Shown piece after piece: positions 1-9,838 of a DNA stretch of 64,000 nucleotides. The stretch's first letter is position 1. The number at the start of each line of letters is the position of its first letter. The notes beneath the pieces are model-generated. The model made no database searches and was not told the origin of the DNA. It worked only from the letters and a program-made list of their open reading frames with translations. The DNA comes from Methanooceanicella nereidis (lineage in GTDB: Archaea > Halobacteriota > Methanocellia > Methanocellales > Methanocellaceae). Position numbers and translations under genes: made by a program. The stretch lies in assembly GCF_021023085.1 (NCBI RefSeq), contig NZ_PGCK01000009.1, positions 103,523 to 167,522 of the forward strand, in the 5' to 3' direction.

Positions 1-626
1 ACAGGGCGACGCAGATACGCCGCGCCGAGCTGATAAGGAACGGCAATACCCTGACCGAGGCCACAATGGAGCTTTGCAGCTCCTATAAGATAAGATCGAG
101 AGTCCTTCCGATGAGCGAATATGATATCACTTCGGTCATAAGCACCACTGAAGGCGATATGCACTTCCAGGACTTCTGGGTGACCTGCCGCGGAGAGCCG
201 GAAGTGACAGAAGCCAGGCTCTTCGGAACCCTGAAACCTACGGACGAGGTGATGGAAGCGTTGAACGCCTCCGAGAATATTATCATAGGCCCGAGTAACC
301 CTATAACGAGCATAGGCCCGATACTCGCGCTGGAAGGAGTGGCTGATGCCTTGAAGATAAAGTTCGTAGTCGCTGTAAGCCCGTTCATCGGGGATAAGCC
401 TGTCAGCGGGCCTGCCGCGAAGCTCATGAAAGCTAAAGGCCTTGAGGCATCGACCAGAGGCGTCGCCGAGTTCTATAAGGATGTCGTCGACGTGTTCATA
501 ATGGATGAAAGGGATAACACCGACTTATCGATGTATGACTTCGAGGTTGACAGGTTCGACACCCTGATGACGGGCAAGGAAAAAAGCAAGGCTCTGGCAG
601 ATTTCGTCTTAAGCAAATGTGTGTGA
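1..626 (+). CDS. cofD: 2-phospho-L-lactate transferase, 3' part
   Basis: Transfers the phospholactyl (or phosphoenolpyruvyl) group from its guanylyl-activated form to the deazaflavin Fo, a late step of coenzyme F420 synthesis in the cytoplasm. The reading frame is open from the left edge, and codons upstream of the first visible ATG (position 66) encode RRAELIRNGNTLTEAT, a conserved CofD stretch. The gene therefore starts outside the window and the ATG at 66 is internal. The visible part contains the GPSNPITSIGPIL segment typical of the family, followed by SPFIGDKPVSGPAAKLM, and ends normally at a TGA. About two thirds of the protein is present. Family assignment is strong. Confidence 0.93.
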   Translation, partial: RATQIRRAELIRNGNTLTEATMELCSSYKIRSRVLPMSEYDITSVISTTEGDMHFQDFWVTCRGEPEVTEARLFGTLKPTDEVMEALNASENIIIGPSNPITSIGPILALEGVADALKIKFVVAVSPFIGDKPVSGPAAKLMKAKGLEASTRGVAEFYKDVVDVFIMDERDNTDLSMYDFEVDRFDTLMTGKEKSKALADFVLSKCV

Positions 627-658
627 AAGATCAGAGCGCTTTCGCACACATGTATTTT

Positions 659-835
659 TTATTCATTTGATTTTAATAGGTCATTCATCATCGTTATTAG
701 CTCTTTTACACGGGGATTGTCCTGGCCGCAGGCAGGGCACCTCACCTTATCGCAATCCCGGCTCTCGCCGCAGCTGCCGCATGTCGATCTTATTCCCTCC
801 AGAGTGAATTCTTCTCCGCAAAATATACACTTCAT
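659..835 (-). CDS. small zinc-ribbon protein
   Basis: A 58-residue protein with three Cys pairs: CIFC near the N-terminus, CGSCG in the middle and CPAC about 20 residues later. This spacing suggests one or two small zinc-binding ribbons. I place the start at the ATG at 835 because GTGGGT lies just upstream; a GTG at 847 would add four residues. It converges on cofD with a gap of about 30 bases. The last 20 residues form a probable helix. Small archaeal zinc proteins of this type often bind nucleic acid or protein partners, but nothing here shows a specific role. Confidence 0.6.
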   Translation of the reverse strand: MKCIFCGEEFTLEGIRSTCGSCGESRDCDKVRCPACGQDNPRVKELITMMNDLLKSNE

Positions 836-944
836 TTTTTTACCCACATATTTCGTATATTTACGAACATAAAATGTTTTTGGCTGAATAACTTTCAGAG
901 TACGATACTAATATTTTTATACCATCTCACGCCAGTCTATCACT

Positions 945-1481
945 ATGCACAGATATGCCGTAGTAGTTTGTCCGCAATGCAGGAACCCCTTCATAATCGA
1001 GACGGGGCCGAAGACGATCTCATGCAGGAACTGTAATAAAAAGCATGAGACTTCGAAGCTGAGGGTATTCTTTACTACGGACGATCTTAAAGAAGCCCAG
1101 ACAGCCAGGGGTGGCATAAACGCCAGTATGTCGGGAGATACGGCCGCATTCGATGAGATCAAGGCCAGTGGTGCGCTGTCCGGTGTTTCAGCCGGGAACA
1201 TCCCGGAAGATATTCATGATGAGCGGTTTCTGGAAGATAAACGTAAAGTCGACGAAATTATGAAACTGGAAGCCAGAAAGACGAAAAAGGCCGGACAGCA
1301 GACAGTGCTTAAAGATACTTTCGAAGAGCTTTCGCTAAGAGGCGATGTGTCCGTCGAAGAGTACTGGAACAAGGTATCTTTTCATAATATATCCAGGGAA
1401 AAATTTGAAGAATGGGTAGAGAAGATGATACAGTCCGGAATGGCATTTTCGCCTAAATACGGATACCTGAGAAAATCATAA
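945..1481 (+). CDS. DUF5817-type zinc-ribbon protein with C-terminal winged-helix-like region
   Basis: A 178-residue protein. The N-terminus (residues about 1-45) is a zinc ribbon with CPQC and CRNC pairs, resembling the DUF5817 domain seen in haloarchaea and methanogens. A charged linker follows, then a C-terminal segment (about 120-178) that reads like a winged helix and ends in an FSPKYGYLRKS wing. The combination suggests a DNA- or RNA-associated protein, possibly a transcription or repair accessory factor; this is inference. It is divergent from the small zinc-ribbon gene at 659-835, and the roughly 110 bases between them are AT-rich and probably hold both promoters. Confidence 0.7.
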   Translation: MHRYAVVVCPQCRNPFIIETGPKTISCRNCNKKHETSKLRVFFTTDDLKEAQTARGGINASMSGDTAAFDEIKASGALSGVSAGNIPEDIHDERFLEDKRKVDEIMKLEARKTKKAGQQTVLKDTFEELSLRGDVSVEEYWNKVSFHNISREKFEEWVEKMIQSGMAFSPKYGYLRKS

Positions 1482-1646
1482 GCGCTCATAAAAAAGGCTA
1501 TATAGACAACATGATCCATAGATGAAAATAATCGACAAGGATTTATATTGATAATGGTATCTTTACATTCTAGCTTTATCGTTTATCCAGCAAGCTCAGA
1601 ACTCTGACAATCCTGTCATATCATCCTGTTATTATAGAGGTATATT

Positions 1647-2927
1647 ATGGAAGTCGCACCTGTCATATTTTTAATAGGCCTTCTGGTATTCCTGGCGCAC
1701 ATTTTCGCTGCGCTATTCAGCAAGACAAAGATACCTGATGTGCTCCTATTAATGATAATAGGGTTATTCCTGGGCCCCATACTGGGCTTGATACCCCCGG
1801 AGGAATTCGGGGCATTCGGGCCGGTGTTCGCGACGGTTACGCTGATAGTGATACTGTTCCAGAGCGGTATCGACCTGCGGCTGGACGTATTGAGAAAGGC
1901 GTTACGTGGAGCTATGGCCTTAACGGTGTTGAACTTCCTTATCACGATGGCCATCGTAAGCGCCATCGGCGTAATGCTTCTGGAAATGAGCGTTTTTAGC
2001 GCGCTGCTCCTCGGTTCTATAGTGGGAGGCACTGCGGCGACTGTGATCATACCTCTTGTTTCGCAGCTTAAGATGCACGATAAAAGTAAGATCGTGCTCA
2101 GCCTGGAATCGGCCCTTGGCGACGTCATCTGTATAGTCGTGGCCATATCATTCATCGAGGCTCTTAAGTTTGGGGAGATAAACCCCGGCCTTATCATCGG
2201 AAAAATGCTGGCTTCTTTCATTCTGGCCGGTGTGATCGGCATCATAGGTGCTTTAAGCTGGTCCATATTCCTGAATAAGGTAAGAGGGATCCAGAACTCG
2301 ATATTTACCACGCCTGCTTTCGTTTTTATCATATATGCGATAGCTGAAATGCTTGGATACAGCGGGGCCATAGCTTCGCTGGCATTCGGCATAACGCTGG
2401 GCAATATTGAGATATTTAAAGAGCCGCTGCATAAGAGGCACGTCGACCTTCGCCCCATATCACTCAACGAGACCGAGAAATTATTCTTCTCGGAGCTTGT
2501 GTTCCTGCTAAAGACATTCTTCTTCGTCTACATAGGGCTGTCAATACACCTCACGGACGTATCGGTGCTATACATCGGGCTGCTTATGACAATTATCCTA
2601 TTGATCCTTCGTATACCGACAGTATGGATATCCATCCCGAAGACCACGCCGAAATATGACGCTTCGATAATGGCGATAATGATCCCGAGAGGTCTCGCTG
2701 CCGCAGTTCTGGCATCGATCCCCATACAGCAGGGCATAGCGGGCGGTGACCTGATCCAGAGCGTCACCTATTCAATAATCCTGTTCAGCATCATAATGAA
2801 CGCGCTCATGATATTCATTATTGAGACAGGCCCGGTATCGGCCATATTCAATAAGATCTTCTCAAGTTTCGGGAAAACGGCAAAAGAGTCATTTGAGGAC
2901 AGGGATAAGTACCTGCAGAATACCTGA
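1647..2927 (+). CDS. cation:proton antiporter (CPA1/NhaP-like)
   Basis: An integral membrane antiporter of 426 residues with about 11-12 hydrophobic helices, exchanging Na+ or K+ for H+. Family signs include the early FSKTKIPDVLLLMIIGLFLGP helix, the FQSGIDLRLDVL segment and the glycine-rich helix-break region GSIVGGTAATVIIPLVS. A downstream IPRGLAAAVLASIP segment matches the conserved helix with the essential basic residue. There is no cytoplasmic TrkA domain, and the C-terminal tail is only about 30 residues, so it is a short NhaP-type protein. It stands alone, reading right, ahead of the radical SAM gene. The ion used cannot be read from the sequence. Confidence 0.85.
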   Translation: MEVAPVIFLIGLLVFLAHIFAALFSKTKIPDVLLLMIIGLFLGPILGLIPPEEFGAFGPVFATVTLIVILFQSGIDLRLDVLRKALRGAMALTVLNFLITMAIVSAIGVMLLEMSVFSALLLGSIVGGTAATVIIPLVSQLKMHDKSKIVLSLESALGDVICIVVAISFIEALKFGEINPGLIIGKMLASFILAGVIGIIGALSWSIFLNKVRGIQNSIFTTPAFVFIIYAIAEMLGYSGAIASLAFGITLGNIEIFKEPLHKRHVDLRPISLNETEKLFFSELVFLLKTFFFVYIGLSIHLTDVSVLYIGLLMTIILLILRIPTVWISIPKTTPKYDASIMAIMIPRGLAAAVLASIPIQQGIAGGDLIQSVTYSIILFSIIMNALMIFIIETGPVSAIFNKIFSSFGKTAKESFEDRDKYLQNT

Positions 2928-3056
2928 CGGGATATGATCATATTTTTATTTTAGTATGAAACAATATTAATATTTTAAAGAAATTTATTACGTAATAGAT
3001 ATATTATAAATGTTTTATCACAAGATATATAATGGGTTAATTTAAAACCTACTTTT

Positions 3057-4964
3057 ATGCACGATACGGATACAAATAGTGAGACTAAAGGCTCACCTAA
3101 CATGGCGTCCGATATTTCCCGTGATAATAGGGAGCAGGCGCCTTTAAAAAATTTACAGGAAATAATGCAGCTCTCCAAAAATGAGCTTGTAGAGGAACTG
3201 TGGGATTCTGATCCCCGGATAAAGAAGATAATGAAAAGTTCGAGCAGCCTTAAAGAGGCCAGGGATAGATTCTTTGATTATCTTAATGACCTGGAAAGAG
3301 ATTACTTCAACATATACTCGGATAATCCTTTAAGGGACCTGCACATTCTTGAGAAGAATAATGCAAAAGAGTGCATAAGGGTCTTAAAGAACGTGATCAG
3401 GACAGAGAACGAGGAATTGACAGGGTATTCCGCGCTGAACATCATCTATGACCTCGCAAGGTACAAGAATGTCCTTAACGAGATCGACAAGGGCTTTTTA
3501 GTCGAGTTCATTTACCTGATACGCGGCATTAACGGTCAATCCGGACACGTCACTGAGACTTATTACGATCCCAGCCTCGAGATGGACGGCCGTCAGGCAG
3601 CCATAAACCGCTCATTGTATCTTGACACCTACTCCATGAAAATGAAAGAATATTTTAAAAAATATGCCAGCGGATTAGACCCGAAGATCATTGAAAAGAC
3701 GATTGAGCTTAAAAATGATATCATGGCATATTTCGGTGCCACGGAATCAGACTGGAACGATTACACATGGCATATGGAGCATATATTCAAGGACGTAAAG
3801 ACGATATCAGACCTGGTCAGGCTCGAGGACGACGAGATCGAAGGCCTCGAGTACGCAGAACGGCATAATATACCCTTCCAGATAACCCCGTTCTATCTCT
3901 CATTGTTCAACAAAGAAGGCAGGTCCGAGCGCGACAGGGCCATCAGGGCGCAGGTAATACCGAGCGTCAGGTATTGTAAGAACGTGGTCAACAACCGCCT
4001 TTCAGGCCTGGACCTGGACTTTATGGGTGAGAAGTCGACCAGTCCCATAGAGGGCATAACGAGAAGATACCCGCAGATATTGATACTTAAGCCATATGAC
4101 TCCTGTCCGCAGATATGCGTATACTGCCAGAGGAACTGGGAGATCAAGAGCATTGACGATGCTAAGGTCACTAAGGGCACCGTCGAAAAAGCGATACAGT
4201 GGATAAAGGATAACGAGAGTATCACGGAAGTGCTCGTGACAGGCGGAGACCCGTTCACACTAAACAACCAGTATATAAACTGGCTGCTGGGGGAGATCTG
4301 TGCCATCGATCATGTAGAAAGGATAAGGATAGGCACAAGAACTATCATCACGATGCCTTTCAGGATAAATGATGAATTGATAGAGATCCTGAAAAAGTGC
4401 CAGGTACCGGGCAAGAGGGAAGTCTGCATAGTCACCCACTTTGAGCACCCCACCGAAGTTACGCCGGAAACGATGGAAGCGGTGCAGAAGATAAGAAGGG
4501 CTGGCATTAGCGTATACAACCAGCAGGTGTTCACGTATTATAATAGCAGGAAGTTTGAATCCGCACTGCTTCGTAAGGTCTTGAAAATATCGGGCGTGGA
4601 TCCGTACTACTCGTTCAACACCAAGGGCAAGGAAGAGACCATTGATTTCAGGGTCCCGATAGCCAGGATAGAGCAAGAAAGGAAAGAGGAGGCCAGGCTT
4701 CTTCCCGGCCTGGAAAGGACCGATGAAGCCGTCTTCAACGTGCCTAAGCTGGGAAAGTCCCACCTGAGGGCGTGGCAGGACCATGAGGTCATAATGATCA
4801 CGCCCGACGGAATGAGGGCCTACAGGTTCTATCCATGGGAGTCAAAGCTTGCCGTGTGTGACGCGTATGTCTACACGGACGTCTCGATATATGAGTACCT
4901 GAAGAGGCTTATGGCCGATAACGAAGACATCAATGAATACAAGTATATCTGGTACTATTTCTAA
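3057..4964 (+). CDS. KamA-family radical SAM protein (long, lysine 2,3-aminomutase-like)
   Basis: A 635-residue radical SAM enzyme of the lysine 2,3-aminomutase family. The iron-sulfur motif is C350-PQI-C354-VY-C357, followed by the VTGGDPF glycine motif. After the TIM-barrel core, a conserved VPKLGKSH stretch (residues 562-569) lies where lysine aminomutases hold the PLP-binding lysine; K564 or K567 may play that part. The first 300 residues are a helical region absent from classical aminomutases of about 400 residues. No aminomutase partner such as AblB (acetyltransferase) lies next to it, so a simple N-epsilon-acetyl-beta-lysine osmolyte role is not supported. Substrate unknown. Confidence 0.85.
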   Translation: MHDTDTNSETKGSPNMASDISRDNREQAPLKNLQEIMQLSKNELVEELWDSDPRIKKIMKSSSSLKEARDRFFDYLNDLERDYFNIYSDNPLRDLHILEKNNAKECIRVLKNVIRTENEELTGYSALNIIYDLARYKNVLNEIDKGFLVEFIYLIRGINGQSGHVTETYYDPSLEMDGRQAAINRSLYLDTYSMKMKEYFKKYASGLDPKIIEKTIELKNDIMAYFGATESDWNDYTWHMEHIFKDVKTISDLVRLEDDEIEGLEYAERHNIPFQITPFYLSLFNKEGRSERDRAIRAQVIPSVRYCKNVVNNRLSGLDLDFMGEKSTSPIEGITRRYPQILILKPYDSCPQICVYCQRNWEIKSIDDAKVTKGTVEKAIQWIKDNESITEVLVTGGDPFTLNNQYINWLLGEICAIDHVERIRIGTRTIITMPFRINDELIEILKKCQVPGKREVCIVTHFEHPTEVTPETMEAVQKIRRAGISVYNQQVFTYYNSRKFESALLRKVLKISGVDPYYSFNTKGKEETIDFRVPIARIEQERKEEARLLPGLERTDEAVFNVPKLGKSHLRAWQDHEVIMITPDGMRAYRFYPWESKLAVCDAYVYTDVSIYEYLKRLMADNEDINEYKYIWYYF

Positions 4965-5010
4965 AAAGGCTAAAAGGTGCATCCTGTGATGCACCTGAAA
5001 AATTTTTATC

Positions 5011-6351
5011 CTATTTTTTGGACTTTTTTGGTTCCTTCGCACATTCTTCGTCAAGCAGTTCAGGCTGAGGCTCGGTGTGCTTGAAATTTAAGCGCTTATA
5101 GGATTCCGTTAAAGCTATCGGTGTTACCACAGTGGTAACAACAACCATCAGGACGACCGCTGAGAACACATCAGGGGAAAACACGCCGGATGTCGCGCCG
5201 ATACCGGCAATGATGAGACCGACTTCGCCTCTTGACATCATCCCGAGGCCCACTATGACCGCTTCAGGGAAGCTCTTATTTAACAGATATACGGGAATGC
5301 TGCAGCCGATGATCTTGCCCAGCATTGCCAGCACTATCAGGCATATCGCGAATATCAAAGAGTTCATCGTGAGGCCGGTCAGGTCCACATAAGTACCGAT
5401 CACTACGAAGAACAGTGGGGCCATTATGAAGTTGATCTTCTCCGTGACCTCCTGCACTGTCGGAAGCACTTTTGTCTCTGCGATCGACATACCCGCCGCG
5501 AACGCCCCTAATATCGGCGCCAGCCCTGCGATACCTGCGGCATATGCAAATCCGAAGCACATTGCTATGGCAGAGGCTTCCTGCGGGCCGTGGCATTTTA
5601 TGACACAATGTGTACCTTCTCCGGTCGGACCTTCGAGGAGTTCGGACATGTCAGTCATATGATAACATTGTGTTCTCGGACATAGCCTGTCGATGATCTT
5701 TGCCAGTATGAACACTCCGACAAGCGTCAGCGCAAGCCAGAATCCTACCGACTTCACCGCGATGATGCCCACTTCGACAAGGTCAAGGGTTCCGCCGTTC
5801 ACCAGGCCAAGCACTATCGCAAGCACTATCAAGCCTAAAACGTCGTCTATCACCGCAGCGCTGATAAGGATCGTACTTTCTTTCGTCTGGCATCTTCCTA
5901 TGTCCTTCAAGACCTTTACGGTTATCGCGATACTTGTCGCTGTCAGGGCCGCGCCCACCAGCATCGCCTCTGTTGCCGGGTATCCCCATGCTATAACAAG
6001 GCCGTATCCAAGCACGAAAGGTACGACTACACCGCCTATCGCCACTATCGTGGCCACAAGGCCGCTTCTCTTGAAGTCCGCGAACCTCGTCTCGAGACCT
6101 ACGAGGAACAGAAGTAATATCGCACCCAGTTCTGCGAACATCTTCACTTCTTCGTTAACAACGATGAGCTGCATATCAAGTATGTGTATGCCGCCCAGAA
6201 GAGTGGGCGCTAAAATTATACCGGCGAACAGTTCGCCCACTACCGCGGCGACGCCGAACCTCTTTGCCACCTCTCCGCCGATCTTTGCGGCGAACAGGAG
6301 AAGACATAGCGTAAGCAATGTTTCAAGTACGTAATTTTCAACGCCAGACAT
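5011..6351 (-). CDS. cation:proton antiporter (CPA2, Kef/NapA type)
   Basis: A 446-residue membrane antiporter with about 12 helices. Conserved features are the GELFAGIILAPTLLG loop, the FLVGLETRFADFKRSG segment and the SAAVIDDVLGLIVLA helix with paired acidic residues, the ion-binding centre of electrogenic CPA2 exchangers. The LGMMSRGEVGLIIAGIG segment is the matching C-terminal core helix. A cytoplasmic loop (about residues 230-265) carries several Cys and His residues, including CYHM and THCVIKCHG, unusual for the family and perhaps a metal- or redox-sensing insert. I chose the ATG at 6351 over the TTG at 6360. It converges on the radical SAM gene. Confidence 0.87.
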   Translation of the reverse strand: MSGVENYVLETLLTLCLLLFAAKIGGEVAKRFGVAAVVGELFAGIILAPTLLGGIHILDMQLIVVNEEVKMFAELGAILLLFLVGLETRFADFKRSGLVATIVAIGGVVVPFVLGYGLVIAWGYPATEAMLVGAALTATSIAITVKVLKDIGRCQTKESTILISAAVIDDVLGLIVLAIVLGLVNGGTLDLVEVGIIAVKSVGFWLALTLVGVFILAKIIDRLCPRTQCYHMTDMSELLEGPTGEGTHCVIKCHGPQEASAIAMCFGFAYAAGIAGLAPILGAFAAGMSIAETKVLPTVQEVTEKINFIMAPLFFVVIGTYVDLTGLTMNSLIFAICLIVLAMLGKIIGCSIPVYLLNKSFPEAVIVGLGMMSRGEVGLIIAGIGATSGVFSPDVFSAVVLMVVVTTVVTPIALTESYKRLNFKHTEPQPELLDEECAKEPKKSKK

Positions 6352-6360
6352 CAGGATCAA

Positions 6361-6699
6361 TCTCGTTATTTTAATAATCTTAATGTTTTTAAATCAAATA
6401 TCAGTTGCATTATTTAAGTATTTTGTAGGTGCTTTTTCATACAACGGTTAGAACGATACAAGTGAACATACTGACCATTATAAAGCACAGGCAGCCATTA
6501 TCATGCCGGCATGACCGGGACGTAATGATCAACTGATCGTAATATATGATGCGATATATAGTGCCTGAATGTAATGCCTGCAGGATTATGGCCATTAACG
6601 ACCTGTCCGAGAATGATCTATAGGATCAGTGTTGACACGCACTTGACCGTAATCTACACAGTAAAAAGAAATAGTATCGTATGAGTATAGTCGCTAAAA
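6361..6699. other. gene-poor intergenic stretch
   Basis: About 340 bases without a convincing gene between two leftward genes. The first 60 bases are AT-rich and should contain the promoter of the CPA2 antiporter. A 25-codon frame (6546-6623, plus strand, with a CNAC motif) has no ribosome-binding site and I do not call it. A short palindrome CATGCCGGCATG sits near 6503. No RNA gene was recognised. Confidence 0.4.
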
Positions 6700-6930
6700 C
6701 TATAACTCGGCGCCAATAATGGTCTTGGTCGCAGTGACGCCCTTGATCTCCCTGATAGTATCAACGGTCTTATTTATTTCTGAAAGCCCGTTTACGTCAA
6801 TGATGACTATAAAGTCATATTCTCCGAATACATGGAAAACATCCCTTACACCATCTATTTTCAAAATTTCGTTATAGGACGAGCGCTCCTCGCCCGGCAC
6901 GACGTTAATCATCGTCACTCCGATAACCAT
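6700..6930 (-). CDS. stand-alone Lrp/AsnC effector (RAM) domain protein
   Basis: A 76-residue protein made of a single Lrp/AsnC-type ligand-binding fold with no DNA-binding helix-turn-helix. The pattern of strands and the [19 protein letters not shown] stretch are characteristic of this domain. Such short proteins can assemble with full-length Lrp regulators or bind amino acids on their own. It is divergent from prolyl-tRNA synthetase with about 116 bases between them. That neighbour suggests, but does not show, a link with amino acid sensing. Confidence 0.8.
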   Translation of the reverse strand: MVIGVTMINVVPGEERSSYNEILKIDGVRDVFHVFGEYDFIVIIDVNGLSEINKTVDTIREIKGVTATKTIIGAEL

Positions 6931-7046
6931 GTTTTCACCGAATTTAAATATACATGTGATTATTTAAGGATATCCGTCATATCAGATAAAAAATTGTATA
7001 ACCTATTTACCATGGCATAGTAAACTTTAATAATAGACAGCCTATT

Positions 7047-8498
7047 ATGCCTAAACGTATATCGGGTGATATCGTGGAACAAGAATCTAAATCGTTACCC
7101 ACAAAGGATAATTTCAGCGAATGGTACAACGAGCTACTGATGATGGCGCAGATCATGGACGTGCGCTATCCGATCAAAGGAGTCTACGTATGGTACCCGT
7201 TCGGCTTCCAGATAAGGAAAAAGGTCTATAACATGCTTAGGGACCTGATGGATGTCGACCACCAGGAGACTTACTTCCCGATGCTCATCCCGAAACCGGA
7301 ACTTCTCAAGGAATCGGAACATATCAAAGGTTTCGAAGACGAGGTCTACTGGGTCACTCACGGCGGATTGACAGAGCTGGAGATACCGCTGGCCCTGAGG
7401 CCGACGAGCGAGACCGCGATCTACCCGATGTTCAAGCTGTGGATCAGGTCTCACGCGGACCTCCCGCTGAAGGTCTACCAGATAGTGAACACTTTCAGAT
7501 ATGAGACCAAGCATACACGCCCCCTGATACGCCTCAGGGAGATAACGTCGTTCAAAGAGGCACACACCGCCCACACGACATGGGAAGATGCGGAGAAGCA
7601 GGTATTTGAGGCGATGGGCGTCTATAGCGAGTTCTTCACAAAGCTTGCGGTGCCGTTCATTGTAAATAAGCGCCCTGAATGGGACAAGTTCCCGGGGGCT
7701 GACTACACGATGGCGTTCGACACTATGATGCCGGACGGCAAGTCATTACAGATAGGGACTGTCCACCACCTGGGGACAAGATTCGCAAAGACATACGAAA
7801 TAACTTACGAAGACGCTTCCGGAGAGCAGAAACTGATAAACCAGACCTGCTACGGCATATCCGAGCGCTGCATAGCTGCCGTGATAGGCATTCACGGAGA
7901 TAATAAGGGCCTCGTCCTGCCGCCGAACACAACCCCGACACAAATAGTCATCATCCCGATAGTGTTCAAGAAGGAGGAAGAGACCGTTAAGGAAGTATGC
8001 AGAAAGGCAGGATCGCTCCTTAACGATTCGGGCATTAAGACGGTGATAGATGATGCGGATGAAAGGCCGGGAGCCAAATACTATAAGTGGGAAATGAAAG
8101 GAGTCCCGTTCCGCATCGAGATAGGCCCGAGGGATATCAAGAACAATTCCGTCATGCTGGTCAGGAGAGACGGCAAGAAGGAATCCATATCAATGGACGG
8201 CCTGTCAGAAACTGTCAGGAACAAGCTGATGGACTACCAGTCCGAGCTTCTGGAAACGGCAAGAGTATCTATGCTCTCAAGAATAAAGGAATGCGCCACT
8301 ATTGACGAGGCAAAGGAGCATGTCGAGTCCGGCTGGGTAAAATTATACTGGTGCGGAGAGGAGTCCTGCGGACATGCGCTGGAAGACGCCATCAACTGTA
8401 AGCTGTTAGGTACGCCGCATGGAATGACCGGCGCGGGAACCTGCCCGGTCTGCGGAAAACCCACGGATAAGATAATCATAATGGCAAGGTCATATTGA
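7047..8498 (+). CDS. proS: prolyl-tRNA synthetase, archaeal/eukaryotic type
   Basis: Charges tRNA-Pro with proline in the cytoplasm. The 483 residues match the length of archaeal-type enzymes, which lack the bacterial editing insertion. Class II signs are the early [15 protein letters not shown] segment, motif 2 around [17 protein letters not shown], and the motif 3 region with [16 protein letters not shown]. An anticodon-binding domain follows (about residues 300-400). The C-terminal domain ends in ARSY and carries CGEESCG and CPVCG cysteines, a zinc-binding feature known in this type. A run of T residues just after the stop may help termination. Confidence 0.97.
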   Translation: MPKRISGDIVEQESKSLPTKDNFSEWYNELLMMAQIMDVRYPIKGVYVWYPFGFQIRKKVYNMLRDLMDVDHQETYFPMLIPKPELLKESEHIKGFEDEVYWVTHGGLTELEIPLALRPTSETAIYPMFKLWIRSHADLPLKVYQIVNTFRYETKHTRPLIRLREITSFKEAHTAHTTWEDAEKQVFEAMGVYSEFFTKLAVPFIVNKRPEWDKFPGADYTMAFDTMMPDGKSLQIGTVHHLGTRFAKTYEITYEDASGEQKLINQTCYGISERCIAAVIGIHGDNKGLVLPPNTTPTQIVIIPIVFKKEEETVKEVCRKAGSLLNDSGIKTVIDDADERPGAKYYKWEMKGVPFRIEIGPRDIKNNSVMLVRRDGKKESISMDGLSETVRNKLMDYQSELLETARVSMLSRIKECATIDEAKEHVESGWVKLYWCGEESCGHALEDAINCKLLGTPHGMTGAGTCPVCGKPTDKIIIMARSY

Positions 8499-8503
8499 CC
8501 TTG

Positions 8504-8516
8504 TTAATTTTTTTAA
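8504..8516 (+). terminator. T-tract downstream of proS
   Basis: A TTAATTTTTTT tract begins six bases after the proS stop codon. Archaeal RNA polymerase commonly terminates on such U-rich tracts without a hairpin. No stable stem was seen. Confidence 0.4.
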
Positions 8517-8581
8517 ACGGTATAATTAAAATTCAACTCTATAAGATTTTTATTGAGCCCAATCAACTATTTCTAAAAGGC

Positions 8582-8953
8582 CTAAAGATGCACAGGTTTT
8601 GAGATGCCTTCCCTGTTATCTCCTTTGCTATAGACCTCATCCTCCGGCCGTATATCGCCGACGATCTTTTCCATCAGTTTTTTTAACGGCCTCTCATATT
8701 CATCCCAGCATTCATCGCAGAGAACTGCAAATCCTCTGTAGCCTTTTATTACCCGCAGGTTGAAAAAGTTCAACTCGTCGTCGGGAAACTCTTTATGTGA
8801 ATTCAAGTATAACCTGACACCGCTGTATGTATCGCACTTACACATCTCGCACTGATAGCTGGTTATGTCACAAAACCTTACCGCGCTGAATAAAAGGTCT
8901 TCCAGCACTTCGGCGTCGCCCGGTAAAGATTCATTGAGTATATCCAATGTCAA
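8582..8953 (-). CDS. hypothetical protein with two Cys pairs
   Basis: A 123-residue protein I cannot name. It has CEMC and CDEC pairs about 45 residues apart, with a central FFNLRVIKGYRGFAVLC stretch that looks like beta strands. A single zinc site or a thiol pair is plausible. The start is a TTG at 8953 behind GAGGGG; a second TTG at 8947 is possible. It converges on proS. No membrane segment and no signal peptide are visible. Confidence 0.6.
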   Translation of the reverse strand: MTLDILNESLPGDAEVLEDLLFSAVRFCDITSYQCEMCKCDTYSGVRLYLNSHKEFPDDELNFFNLRVIKGYRGFAVLCDECWDEYERPLKKLMEKIVGDIRPEDEVYSKGDNREGISKPVHL

Positions 8954-9281
8954 GCCCCTCTTATGATATCATTTTTTGATATTTTTTTAAGGTAGCTATA
9001 TTGGTTTATATTTATCCTATGCGGATAATAAATTCAAATTTGAAATTTATTAATATTAATAGGCCGGACAGCGAAGATAAAGCAGTTACAGCGCACTTTT
9101 TTGCTTATTTTTAAAAAATATAGATATTTTGAGCTTTTTTAATTTCATTTTTTTGGGAATCAAGATTTATTGTTGATAGTATCATTCTACGGCCATATTG
9201 ATGGATACAATGAGGATATTCATAATTCATAACTTTCTAAAATTGTAAATATTTCCTTTCAAAATATTATATTTATCAGCA
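8954..9281. other. AT-rich intergenic region
   Basis: About 330 bases, very AT-rich, between two leftward genes. It must hold the promoter of the gene at 8582-8953 and the 3' untranslated end of the TPR gene. Several T and A runs (for example near 9110-9150) could act as terminators. I see no coding frame and no structured RNA. Confidence 0.4.
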
Positions 9282-9812
9282 TTATTTTTTGTTCGCATGA
9301 TCTTTTAACATTGACAGGTAGAATTTTGCCTGCTCGAAATCGGGCTTTAATCTTATCGCTTCCTCATATTCATCCCTCGCATCCTCATAAAGCCCGACGG
9401 ACTCCAGTGTATATGCGAGATTATAATGGAGGACGGGATTAGAAGGGTCGATCGATATCGCTTTTTTATATTCTTCTATTGCCCCGGCATGATCGCCGGT
9501 TATCGTCAGCACGGCAGCGAGGTTACTATGGAACTCCATCTTATCCGGGCCCATCCGGATAGCTTCCCTGTACTCATTTATTGCGTCCCGGTTTTTACCG
9601 ACCCTGCGGTATACGATTCCCAGATCATAATGTACGGACCCGTTATCCGGTTCTATGTTTATGGCTTTTTTAAATTCACTGATAGCCCCTTCGACGTCTC
9701 CCGACGATAACAGGATATGAGCCTTATAGACATGATAACCTGCATCATCGTTTTTTATGGATAGACCTCCGGCAGTGTTTTTATTGTTCGATAGATCATC
9801 CGATCCTTTCAT
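9282..9812 (-). CDS. tetratricopeptide repeat protein
   Basis: A 176-residue protein made almost entirely of TPR units after a short polar N-terminus. Four 34-residue repeats are visible, each with the G-x8-A core, for example DLGIVYRRVGKNRDAINEYR and NLAAVLTITGDHAGAIEEYK. TPR arrays are helical scaffolds for protein contacts. There is no signal peptide or enzyme domain, so it is probably a cytoplasmic adaptor. The start is placed at the ATG at 9812; the open frame reaches a TTG at 9824. It is co-directional with the LysE-type gene, 26 bases away, and may be co-transcribed. Confidence 0.85.
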   Translation of the reverse strand: MKGSDDLSNNKNTAGGLSIKNDDAGYHVYKAHILLSSGDVEGAISEFKKAINIEPDNGSVHYDLGIVYRRVGKNRDAINEYREAIRMGPDKMEFHSNLAAVLTITGDHAGAIEEYKKAISIDPSNPVLHYNLAYTLESVGLYEDARDEYEEAIRLKPDFEQAKFYLSMLKDHANKK

Positions 9813-9838
9813 CCTGACCCGCAATAATTATAATATGA

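Noticed and set aside
6546..6623. 25-codon frame with a CNAC motif
   Set aside because: No ribosome site and too short to support.
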